Below are positions 1 through 10,496 of a stretch of 64,000 nt of DNA, piece after piece. Both the position numbers and the translations under genes were made by a program. The notes under the pieces were generated by a model that did not search any database, was not told where the DNA came from, and saw only the letters and a list, made by a program, of their open reading frames with translations. This DNA is from Coprinellus micaceus (Eukaryota; Basidiomycota; Agaricomycetes; Agaricales; Psathyrellaceae), in assembly GCA_951394405.1 (NCBI GenBank), contig OX596338.1:1860001-1924000 (forward strand), written 5' to 3'. Numbering within the stretch: position 1 is the stretch's first letter; each line of letters opens with the position of its first letter.

Positions 1-593
1 GACGGGATTCTTATCTATTGGGATGACTGTATGTATAGTATGCGGGCCCATATATCAATTGGAACGACACGACACAACGCAGCGATGGTCGCCAAGCCCT
101 TCCAGTGGACCCCGGCTGCAGGCAAGCGGTGGCGGGTCGTGTCCGCCTCCCCACAACGTTTTGCCCTCAAGTCACCGATCCGTGACATTTGCCTCATGTA
201 GCGGCTGAATCGCCAAATTGAATGAGTTGCGCAGAATACAGTCCCGGTTACCAGATCGCGCGACATCGACAGGGGCTCGGGTGGCGAACCTCAAACATCT
301 CGTGCCAGTGGCGCAACCAAGGGACAGGAGGCTGCCTATCCTCGACATTCGTCGCGACTCATATCGCCAGTCTAAGTCTTATTGACTCGATGCATCTTTC
401 CTTTTATTCTATCGGCTGAGCATCTCCCGCAGCATCGGGAACCAGCTGAACCTAGTACCCTTGGCGAGTGGACCCACTCCTAACTGGCGCTTCCTTCAGG
501 TCTGGAACGCTGGACCATCAGAACTCAGGAGATATAGCTGCGCCTCACATCGACAGGCACTCTGCTGGCGACTGGACACGAGGCGACGTCGAC
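1..593. other. Intergenic / upstream region of ferric reductase
   Basis: I recognise no conserved protein, RNA gene or repeat here. Short open frames exist on both strands but none resembles a known family. An in-frame ATG at 468 could extend the ferric reductase N-terminus by 42 residues. Otherwise this stretch is its promoter and 5' leader. Confidence 0.5.
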
Positions 594-3328
594 ATGGACC
601 CCACGCCCGCCAACCCCAACGCGACCGACGATACAGATTTCTATCTGGCATCCCATTACTTCAACAAGCCGTCACAGCTCTACGCGTATGCATTTTGGGC
701 CATGATCTTCCTGCTCGTATGTGCGACCAAGATTCAGCTATCCAACCGTTTAAGACGACAAGCCACCCCGTTTTTTCGTTGGGCGATCGTGAAGAATTCC
801 GCAGGGGTATGGGCGACCAACTCGAAGTCTCCATCACCCAACTTTCTCTCGCCCAACGGCAACCTCCTCCTCACCTTTGCCTTCTTCGTCGTGCTGTGCT
901 CGTTATGCTTTGTGGGGCCCGACTACATCCCCGGCCGAGGCTTCAAAGTCGGCATCCCAACAATCCAGAAAGTAGTCCTCAAGTCACTTTGGACCTCAGC
1001 TGCGAGAGCAGGTCTCATATCCTTCTGTCTGCTTCCCCTCGTGGTCTTGCTGGGGCTTAAGTCCTCCCCAACCGCCATCTTCAGCTGGAGACTGGCAGTG
1101 CGGCTTTATTTCGATAAATTGGCGGTATTCCACAGGTGGACCGCGCGGTTTTTATACTTCTTTACGACCCTCCATGTCGTCCTGTGGACGGTGAAGTTGA
1201 GTATGGACACGGTTGGCGGGGAGATGGCCCTTCGAAAGGCTTTTAGGGAGGATCGGTTTGTCTGCGGATGGGTGGTGCGTATACCCCTCCCTTCCCACAA
1301 CGAGTGCCTACGATAATGGGCCACTTCTTAGGCGTTCGGCGCATTCACCGTGCTGATGTTATCCTCAAGTACGATCCTTCGAAGGGCGCACTATGAAACC
1401 TTCTACGTTCTACACGTATTCCTGTTCCCCCTCATGCTAACTATGTCTGCTTTGCACCATCCCGAGACCGGTTGGTGGGCGTGGGCGGCCTTAGTTCTCT
1501 GGGTGGTAGAGAGGATCTGGCGCTCGGGGCGGATCCTGAGGTACAACTGCAGGCGCCTCCGTGGATTCGCTAGGCAGTTCCGCAAGGTTCCTGCTCTGGT
1601 GGCGGGCTCGGACGATAATGTGTTCCTTGCGACGTCGTATAGACCTCCCCCGGGATGTGCCCATGCCGAGCTCTTGGGTGGCGCAACGATACGATTAACC
1701 TATGTGCCCGCGCATGGGGTCCAGTGGGCACCCGGACAACACTTCCTCTTGAACATCCCTGCCATCTCCAGGCTCACTTCACACCCCTTCACTTGCGCGA
1801 CGACCACACCTAAACCCGGCACACCTCCATTTCAGGTTGAAATGGTGTTCCTAATTCGCGCAAAGAACGGGTGGACCAAGAACCTATGGGACATGGTCGT
1901 TTCTCACGCTGTTCAGGGGAAGAGTTATGTTGGTGACGAACCGCCTCCCCAAGAAATCGCGCTGCCCACATCTGGATTGGTGCTGAGGATGTTTGTCGAC
2001 GGGCCGTTCGGGAGCTCCGTACGGATCCCCTGGAAGGAGTATTCGTCCATCTTAATCGTCGTTGGGGGTTCTGGTGTAACATTTGGATTATCTGTACTCG
2101 AGCATCTCTGCTGTATTCTTGCTGCCTCCCCAGGCCAGCAAGGTGGTGTTGCAGAGAAAGGCGGCTTGCCGTCCACGAAGTTCTGCCGTATCCGGTTTGT
2201 GTGGCTGGTTCGCGAGTTCGGTACATTGTCATCCCCCACCTGCTCGAGAATACCTTCTAACCCGTACAATAGGTCACATCCAGTGGTGCGCCTCGGCGAT
2301 CAGACTGTGCAAGTCCATGCTGCCCAAGCATCAGCTTCAGGTCGACATTTTTGTTACGAATACAAAGACCAGCATACCCGTCCCAATCGACGAGAAGTGG
2401 CCAATTGCTCTCTCCGGCGACTCCGGTATAGGCGAACCACCGTTATTACCGCCCCTGCCCGCATTCCACACATCTGGCAGGAAAACTAGCATGCCTTTCA
2501 TGGCGTCCAATGAAAGTTTTGACTCTTTCGACTCGGACATGGGTGGGTCCCGTGTCAGTCTAGGATATGCCCCCATCCACCCTTTCTTCCAGAGTAGGGA
2601 TCTCACGGACTTTGAGGGTGATAGTGAAATCATCTTACCTGGAGAGATATCGCTTTCTCGAAAAATCAAGAGGGAAGGTCGTGTGAGGAGGGCGAATACC
2701 AGGAAGGGTAGAGGTTCTGGTGGCTCGCTGGGAAGTTGGGAACTCGCGCCCAGTCCTCTGAGTCAGTCCTCGTCTGACCACCCCGGCCCTGACGGAGAAC
2801 TAGAAATATCAAATCCTCCGATCTCGCCAAATTCGAGTCCCCCATTCATCACCAAGGAGCGGCGGATAGTCAGTGGATCAAGCAGCGGGTCTAGCAGCAT
2901 ATCAAGCCCGGGGTATGAATCACGGCCATCTTGGCTGCCTCTACACTGTTCTCCAGCTCAACCTCCTCGGGCATTTTCACAGACTGTGCCCCTGCTTGAA
3001 AGGGGGGAGGTCTATCCACCGACCCATGTGCGATTGGATGCGCGAGAGCTGAAGGACATTGCAATTGTCGCTGAAGACACCAAACCTGGGAAGCCGAAAT
3101 TGGCTTAGATTCTGGAATATGAACTCTCGGAAGCTGCAGAGTCTCTCCTGGTAGCATGTGAGTTCGTTCCGAGGTGCTTTGACCTTCAGTTTGCTCAACG
3201 GCACAGGTTGTGGCCCTGCTTCTCTGGACGCTCTAGTGAGGGAAAACGTTGCAGCCAAGATGGGAGAAGAGTACGAAAAGCGGGATGGGAAGGTTATAAC
3301 TTATTACTCTGAGGATTTCGGCTATTGA
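594..3328 (+). CDS. Ferric reductase / NADPH-oxidase-like flavocytochrome, with in-frame TAG
   Basis: This is a membrane flavocytochrome of the ferric-chelate reductase (FRE) family, which passes electrons from NADPH through FAD and haem to extracellular metal. Four exons join in phase: 594-1274, 1332-2220, 2273-3157 and 3207-3328 (859 codons). Several membrane segments lie in the first half. Two bis-histidine haem pairs, each with 13 residues between the histidines, are visible (FHRW...TLHVV, then YVLHV...ALHH). The FAD motif HPFT, the nucleotide-binding GGSGVTFG and the terminal CGPASL follow. A long Ser-rich insertion of roughly 200 residues (about 2420-3040) separates the two halves of the NAD domain. 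Codon 802 (3106-3108) is TAG, although both the downstream sequence and the last exon are still family-like. The gene may be mutated, spliced differently from this model, or carry a sequence error. The ATG at 468 is an alternative start. Confidence 0.85.
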
Positions 3329-3556
3329 GGAATACTTTTGGTGAAGTCCAGTGTGTATTGTACAAGGTGTTGAACACATAGGGGCCGTCCCCGTTCTGGT
3401 CTAGGAAATTGATTCGCAGAGGTGTACATATTTGATCGCGAGCATCTGACGCACATTTTCTGGTCACCATACGCTAAACTGGCTCTGGTTCTTGCGCTCA
3501 GATTGTCTCGCATCGGGATCGTTTCAATTCGATCCACTACGTTCGTCCCGCGCAGG

Positions 3557-5751
3557 ATGGCCAGCACCGCACCAACAACCAAGGAGGTGCCGCAAGGCTT
3601 CGTGTTACACTCTGAGAACTCGTCGCACATCCTCCTCGACACGAACGCCGCGTTTCTCAACCCCGTCCAGGAGTTCAACAGGGACCTCAGTGTCGCGTGT
3701 ATTCGAACGTTTGGAGATGAAACGAACAGGGCGAAGGAGGTAAAGTGGAAGCAGAAGCAGGAGAGGAAGCGGAAGGCTGCGCTGAAGGAGACCGCCAATG
3801 GCCTCAACGATGGTGAAGCCCCTGCGGCTAAGCGGGTGAAAGGTGCGGCCCTGTGCTATGGCAGTGTCAATGTGACTAAATGGATGTAGTGGTTAATTCA
3901 GAGCCCACCGAAACGGAGGCCGAAACGACGTCGACGTTGCAAGACGCTGCAGACTCTGCCCACGTCAGTCGAGGTTATTTTATGGAATGGGACCCCTGTC
4001 ATAAAATCTCAAACATAGTACCAACCGTACAGATTTACGATCCTTGAAGCACTCTCCGCTACTGGGCTACGTTCAATACGTTACGCCAAAGAGATACCTC
4101 TGTTAAAGTACGTGGAGCGAGACCCAGGATTTAAGCGCGCGTCTGAAGGAGTCTTCTCTCGGCAGATATGTCATCGCCAATGATCTCTCCCCAGCCGCAG
4201 TCGAGGCCATGCACAGAAACGTCGAGTTCAACGATCTCGGAGAGCAGAATGTGGAAGGCCCAGATGGACAAGTGAAGACCGTTCCAGCAAAAGTTCGGGT
4301 CAACGAAGGAGATGCTATTTCCTTGATGTACAATCATCGGGAAGACAAGGATCGTGTGGACGTCGTGGACCTCGATCCCTACGGAACTGCTGCGCCATTC
4401 GTAGACCCTGCAATTCAATGTGTCAAGGACGGCGGTGAGCGCGGAGCCCACCGATTAGCCAAAGGTCTCGAGACTCACTGCGTTCCCGTTTAGGTTTGGT
4501 TTGTGTTACATGCACAGACCTGGCGGTCCTCGCCACAAACAACTACCCAGAGAAGTGGCAAGTTAAGCTCCTAGGGTTTCCGAAATGAATTACATCTAAC
4601 TACTTCCAGCTTCTCAAATTATGGCGGCGTGCCTGTTAAGGCCGAGTTCACTCATGAAGCAGTAGGTTTCGTTCAACATTCACCGAAATGGGCGGAACCG
4701 CTGACCTCTTGAATAGGCCTTGCGTCTTCTTCTGCACACTCTTGCTACATCCGCCGCTCGATACGGGAAATACATTACGCCCCTTCTGTCTCTCTCGATC
4801 GACTTTTACGTCCGAGTCTTCGTCCGGGTGGACGCGGGCCCGGCGGAGGTGAAGAAGCTACTCTCGTGAGTTCACCCACCCCTATGTCTGGAGCATTCAA
4901 AATAAAATCGCCTGCAGAAAAACCTCGGTAGTTCATGTCTGCACAAACTGTCAGTCATTCTACAACCAGCCGTTGGGGCGGATTGTCGAGAAGAAGAACG
5001 AAAAATCTGGGCATATCAACTACCTGAATAGAACAAACCAGAATGTCGTCCCCGAACGGTGCGAGGAGTGCGAATCACCACTGCACGTAGCGGGCCCCAT
5101 GTGGAACGGACCTATTCATGACCCAGACTTCGTCGGGAGAGTACTCGAACACCTCGAGAGCAACACTGATCTCTACGGCACAGCAACCCGAATGAAAGGT
5201 ATGCTAACAGTCGCGAAAGAGGTACGTCTACAATCCTATTATCTCATCGATACAGGGTTTAACAAGGGGACTAGGAACTGGACACCCTGTTCTACTTCGT
5301 CCCACCCAGAATGGCGGGCCACTTCCACTGCCAAACCCCCTCCCTTGAAGAAATCGCCTCGGCTCTGTTGAACAATGGTTTCAAAGTATCCCGGTCACAC
5401 GCCTCACCAGGCTCGCTCAAGACCAACGCCAGCAACCGTGAGATCCACGACGCCTACCGTAGCTACATCAAGACCAACCCCGTACGGACTGAAAAGCTCG
5501 CAGAGACCTCGTACATCATGCGCTTGCTCAAGAAGGAGGCCAAGACGGATTTTGACTTTACGAAGCACCCCGATGCAGCGTTGCTCAGCAATGTCAAGTT
5601 GGTGAGGTACCAGGAGAACCCGGCGAATTGGGGCCCAGGGAAGAAGGCCACGGGGAAGATTGGAACTTCGAACGAAAAAGCAAACGCGAATTTGAAGCGG
5701 AAGCGCGAGGAGGATGCGATGGCCGTTGATGGAAAAGCGGACAAGCCTTAG
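3557..5751 (+). CDS. TRM1: tRNA (guanine26-N2)-dimethyltransferase TRM1
   Basis: TRM1 uses S-adenosylmethionine to make N2,N2-dimethylguanosine at position 26 of tRNAs in nucleus and mitochondria. Nine exons join without a phase break: 3557-3842, 3890-3963, 4019-4107, 4166-4434, 4494-4557, 4610-4661, 4717-4865, 4918-5221 and 5275-5751, giving 587 residues, normal for the family. Recognisable blocks are the SAM-binding [13 protein letters not shown], the acidic [20 protein letters not shown], and a C-terminal zinc module with a CTNC and a CEEC pair. The C-terminus is Lys/Arg-rich (KRKREED), fitting nuclear targeting. The fifth intron (4558-4609) has a GC donor, required to restore the conserved PEKCFSNYG reading. 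The start was chosen at the first ATG that leads into the conserved start of the protein. Confidence 0.95.
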
Positions 5752-6257
5752 TTCCGACGCACACATACTTGCTGGGTCCAGTAATAGGGTATCTTCTTTC
5801 TTCGAACGTGACAAGAGGATGCTGTAGACAAGGCAGTGAATTGTTTATGGATATCAAGATGCTAGGTAACCGACATTGGCAGGGGCTCAGCCCACAGAAA
5901 CAAGTGAGAGTAGTTACGAAATAGCGAAGCTAAGGGCAAGCTAAGGGATAGCGGTATGTGTTGATGCAACAAACTTCGAGAGCAAATGGGGGCGTTAGTT
6001 ACGGATGGGTGAGTTTGACATAAACGTCCGTGGGCAAAGTAGTATGGGTGAAGATGACGATCGTAGGATACAAGGAAAACGAGCGCGTGCAAATCCGTGC
6101 TGCCGGGGAACAAAAGGCCGAAGTTGAGAAGACAAGATATAGAGAGGTGAGGAAGGAATAATTTATCGTGAAACCCAGAGAAAGTAAAGGGTGTGGGTAT
6201 ATCGAACGTCTACATACAGGGTACATCGTAAAGGAAAACAAAGGGCGTGCAGGGCGA
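5752..6257. other. Convergent 3' intergenic region
   Basis: This lies between the converging TRM1 and MAPKKK genes and should hold both 3' untranslated regions. I see no conserved coding sequence or RNA gene. Confidence 0.5.
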
Positions 6258-9200
6258 TCAGATGGGTTCGGGCCCAGGTGAGGCATTGACCCTGGCCTCG
6301 TGCCTCTCCTTCGCGCTACCCTTTTTTGTTTTCTTGTTGACCGCGATCCACGGATGCTGCAGGAGGTCATTGGCAGGTGGGCGGTCCTCGTGGTTAAGCT
6401 CGAAAGTGCGCTGGAGGAAGTCCTGCGCCTCGGGGCTAACATCCTCCGGAATTGCGGGTTTCGCGGACGAGCCGATCTAAAGCAAGGAGGTTAATATGTG
6501 GAGATAACGGGCCGAAAGCAGAGAAGATAATGCACCTTGAAGATAGCTTGCATCTGGGTCAGCTGAGCCCACGGATGCTCGCCCGTTAACATTTCGACGA
6601 CCAGACACCCAACACTCCAAATGTCCGCCTTCTTGGTATGTCCAGTTTGCTTCACGACCTCTGGTGCCATCCAGAAGACAGAGCCTTGCAGGGAAGGTCT
6701 ATGGAGACGGTTGCCGCCCAGGAGATCTATCGTACATCGGCGCACACAGCACACAAAGTTTACATCAGTATTAGTATACATAAAGCATGGTGAAGCGGAG
6801 TACGCACTGTCATCCACCTTCTTGGAGATACCGAAATCGGAGATCTTGACACCGCCCTTATTGTCTACCAAGATATTGGCGCCCTTGATATCACGGTGAA
6901 TGATATCGCGCTCGTGGAGGTAGTTGAGACCCTGGAGAATCTGTCGGACGAAGTTCCGGACGAGTGTCTCTTCGAAGGCGCCGTAGTTCGATAGGAGCGA
7001 AGAAACAGATCCACCGGGAACGTATTCCAGGAAAATGTTGAGATGCTCGTCCTCGATAGATGAGTCTATAAATGCTATCAGTTACCATACTAACCGAAAA
7101 GAAGGGGGACAGGGAGAGTACTTACAGAGATACTGCACGATATTTTCGTGCTGCAGGTTCTTGAGGAGCTCGATTTCGGTCTCCAAAGCGCTTAGCATGC
7201 TCTTCTTCCTCTCTTGGTTTGGCCCGGTGCCTTGGGGCAGCTCCACTTGCTTGACAGCCATCAACAGTCCACTGTTCGCGTCCATTCCAAGATAGACCTT
7301 GCCGAAGGAGCCAGCGCCAATCAGAGCGCCCTTGATCCACTTGTTGGCAGCTTATGTTCGGGAGCAAAGAGGTCAGCAGATAATTTAGGGGGTTTCGCTG
7401 TATAATGCGCACCTGTACGAGAAGGAATTTCAATGTCAAAGTCCTCGTCCTCTTCTTCTTCGTCCTCGAGTTCATCATCGACATCGACATCTTCGTCTTC
7501 TTGACCCAGGGTTGTCCCATCAACGTCTGTATCCTTCAGTGTCTCATCCTCGTTCTCGACCTTTGTCCAATCGTCGAGATCAGGATTGCTCATATCAGGA
7601 ACCTTGCTGACCCTCCTGCTCTCAACCTCGGCGGTGATTTCGTCAACAGTCATAATGCTAGCCGTGTCCGACATGTCACGCTTGCTACGGAGTTCAGACA
7701 AGTAGCTCATCCGGTTGGATGCCTTTGATGGAGGAAGGCCTCCGGTCAGATCGTGCATTGAATCGGAGAAGCTCCCGCTGGGAATGGTAGGAAGAAGTGG
7801 CGGCGCTCTCGAGCTCGAACCAATGTGAGTTTCGTCAGAGTGAAAGTCGACGGAATGCCCGTCGTCAGTAGAGAGCGACACTCTAGGAATGCCTTCGTTC
7901 TCGACATACTTCTCCGGCAGCGGCGGCGGAGGGATTGACGAGAAGGACGCTCGAGAGGGAGATATCGACTTCCTGCCATACGACCCGGATCCCTGGGTGC
8001 TCGTGCTGAAACGGGAAGGGGGTTGTATGGAAGATGCAACACTTTGACGTTTTGTGTTGTGCCTCAACAACATACTGTGACGAGCGGTCCGCAGGACTTT
8101 CTTCTCTGTGCCAGGGAAGTATTCGCCCAAGTGGTCGGTAATAAGTTCACTAGGGGGACGCTGCCCGAAGAAATTGCGCAGTTTCGAGGGCCGCTTGGCG
8201 CCGCTGGTTGGCCATGGAACGGCATTGCTGGGAGTGGTAGTGGTGGGAGATGGTGGGTCTGAAAGCGCGATTTCGGGGTTGTGGACGCCAAGTCCGCTGA
8301 GTATGCTGATTGCGCTTGCACGCTTCGTGGCTTTGCTCGTCTGACTAGGGTGAAGGTGCCTGGTGCTGCTGGCCATGGAAGAAGGGCTGTCGCTGCGTTG
8401 GGAACCGCGCAGCCTGCGCACTATCAACCCGTTTTGCCGAGCCGGGTGGTCGGGCGCATTGCAGATAGCGAGGAGTTGTGTTTCAGACAAGGGTTCGCCT
8501 AGGAACGTCTTAGCTTGCAATTGCATTCCGGCGACATCAGACTTACCCATGCCCTCATCCAAGTCATGGTACACTGCCCATCCCTCAACGTTGAAGTATC
8601 CGTCGCGATTCGACTCGGGTTCTGTACTTCTGAGACCACCCTTGCCAATCTTCTTCAACACCTTTTCGATGACCTCCTGGCCGCGAGAGCAGTTGGTAAC
8701 ATCAATTGTGATGGACGTGGCTTCGTCTGGAATGACGAATCTGACAACCTTCTTCTTAATATCATCAAGACTTGGTGTTGGATACGGGTTGCGTCCATAC
8801 AGCTGGGAAGGGGGTGAAGGCGTCCCTGTCGAGGGTTGGTGAGACGAGAACGCTTCCTCGATAGGTGACAGATTAAGGCCGTGATTGGCAGGGGGTTGAA
8901 GACCGGTAGGATGAGCACTGGCGAATGGATGGTTTAACAGTCTTGTTCCACCCGGCTTTGCGGGGGCGTTGTTGTTGTTGTTGTTGTTGTTGTTGGGAGA
9001 AGTGACACCAAGGCCGGTTTTGCTTGCAACGGGACCGCGGACGCGAGGAGGTGGTAGGGGGGACGTTGTCCGAGGGGGAACTTTGATGCCTGAACCTGAC
9101 GACCAGTTTGTTGGCGTCGACAACTGATTCTGACTCTGGGGAGTTGGTGGGAGCGGCTGGGATGTGTAGGCCGGTGCGTCGCTTGCCCAGGATCGCGGCG

Positions 9201-10017
9201 TACTGCCTGGACGATTGACGTGAGATGGGGGTGGAGGAGGTTGACCCCGTGGAGGTGGAGGGAGAGGTGGTAGGTTGGCGCGACCACCTGGGGTAGGCAG
9301 GTTGCCATTGGCTTGCTGAGGCTGAGGAAGAGGTCGAACTGGGGGTGGTGCAGCAGGGCGATCGCGAATGGTAGCCGAGTCGGGCGCTGATTCCCTGATG
9401 ATATCGGGCAAGTCTCCCTTGTTGGCGTTCGGCTGTAGTTGGAGGGGGGGAGGCCGTCCGTGCTCTTTACGCTGTCCTAGACGTCCTGAGCCGTTGAGCT
9501 CGAGGGCACTCTCGGATGGGGTCCGTTTGTGCGACTCTGGGGGACGTAAGGGAGAGATAGGTGTCGGGACCCTGGATGCACAGCGCTGTCGCAAAAGTCG
9601 AACACCGTTGAGCACCCTAATACGATCACCGATGCTCGTGATGCTCATTTCCCGGAGGGCCAGCTGGTCAAGCTCGAGGAGCAGATCCCCGACAATTTCA
9701 TGGACCCTGAATGTCTCTGCATGGGCGGCACACTTCATTTCGGAAAGCCACTGAGCAACATGGGCATGAGACCACGTCCTGAGGAACTCGGCGAACGCCA
9801 CGCCCTGGGGAGGATGGAGGAGGTTCTGGGGATCCTGCTGGGGACTTGAGGACGGCGAGCGACCAGACCGGTAATCTGGGTCGAAATTCATGAATGAGCG
9901 TGATCCTGGATGAGGGTAGTAGGGGGAGGTTGCGGTGGTCGGAGATGAGGGTTTGGGGGGAGATAGTGGAAGCGAGTCTGGGGCTACGAGGGAGATAGAG
10001 GCAGCCAGAGCGGCCAT
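6258..10017 (-). CDS. STE11: MAP kinase kinase kinase, STE11/Byr2/Ubc4 type
   Basis: This is the top kinase of the pheromone/filamentation MAPK cascade. In order it has an N-terminal SAM domain ([17 protein letters not shown], about 9640-9810), a long Pro-rich disordered stretch, a Ras-association-like domain ([15 protein letters not shown], about 8580-8780), a Ser-rich region, an acidic patch and a C-terminal kinase domain. Kinase motifs are complete: [40 protein letters not shown] and [10 protein letters not shown]. The last exon ends at a TGA (6258-6260). Introns split the kinase domain near 7340-7410, 7073-7125, 6730-6808 and 6480-6533. A further 48-nt intron candidate (8499-8546) is in frame and stop-free. 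The start is uncertain: 10017 is preferred, 9891 is possible, and the open frame continues up to 10380. The SAM plus RA-like layout argues against BCK1. Confidence 0.9.
8968..8995. repeat. (GTT)n trinucleotide repeat, coding poly-Asn in the MAPKKK
   Basis: About nine GTT units on the plus strand read as a run of nine asparagines on the minus-strand coding sequence, in the disordered linker between SAM and RA-like domains. Confidence 0.9.
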
Positions 10018-10496
10018 ATACGTCTCGGGACCCAATTGGTGTTGAATAAGTGGCTGGGGGTGTTCTAGGAGACCATGGACGAGGAGCGACAACGATTTCC
10101 CGGACAGGGCGCTCTGCCTCCAGCCCACCCTAAGCCAACCTTCCCACGCTGGCCACGGGCTCAGTAAGCGCTCATGCGGACTCGGACCACTGGCAGTCCC
10201 TGGGACTTCAAGTTGGACTGTGACCCTGTATTCACGGAATTGTAATGGGCATGGTTTCTTTGCCGAGCCGCCCGCACACCAGGGTTGCGGAGATAATATA
10301 TGGCCGCTGGCGACCACATTGAAGGGGTTCATCCTGTGCTGGAGAGAGGCTATGAACATGGCTGTGCCAAACAGGCGCACACACTAAAATGTTGGCGGTG
10401 GACTGTTTTGGGCGGGTATATCATTCCCTCTCTTGCTTTCCACGGGCCAGTTTCCAGAATCTCCACCATCTACCTCTCCCCGCGCACGCTGCGCCC
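10018..10496. promoter_or_regulatory. Divergent intergenic region between MAPKKK and alpha-glucan synthase
   Basis: The two genes diverge, so this stretch must contain both promoters unless the MAPKKK starts further up (its frame stays open to 10380). I see no clear TATA element or motif. Confidence 0.4.
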
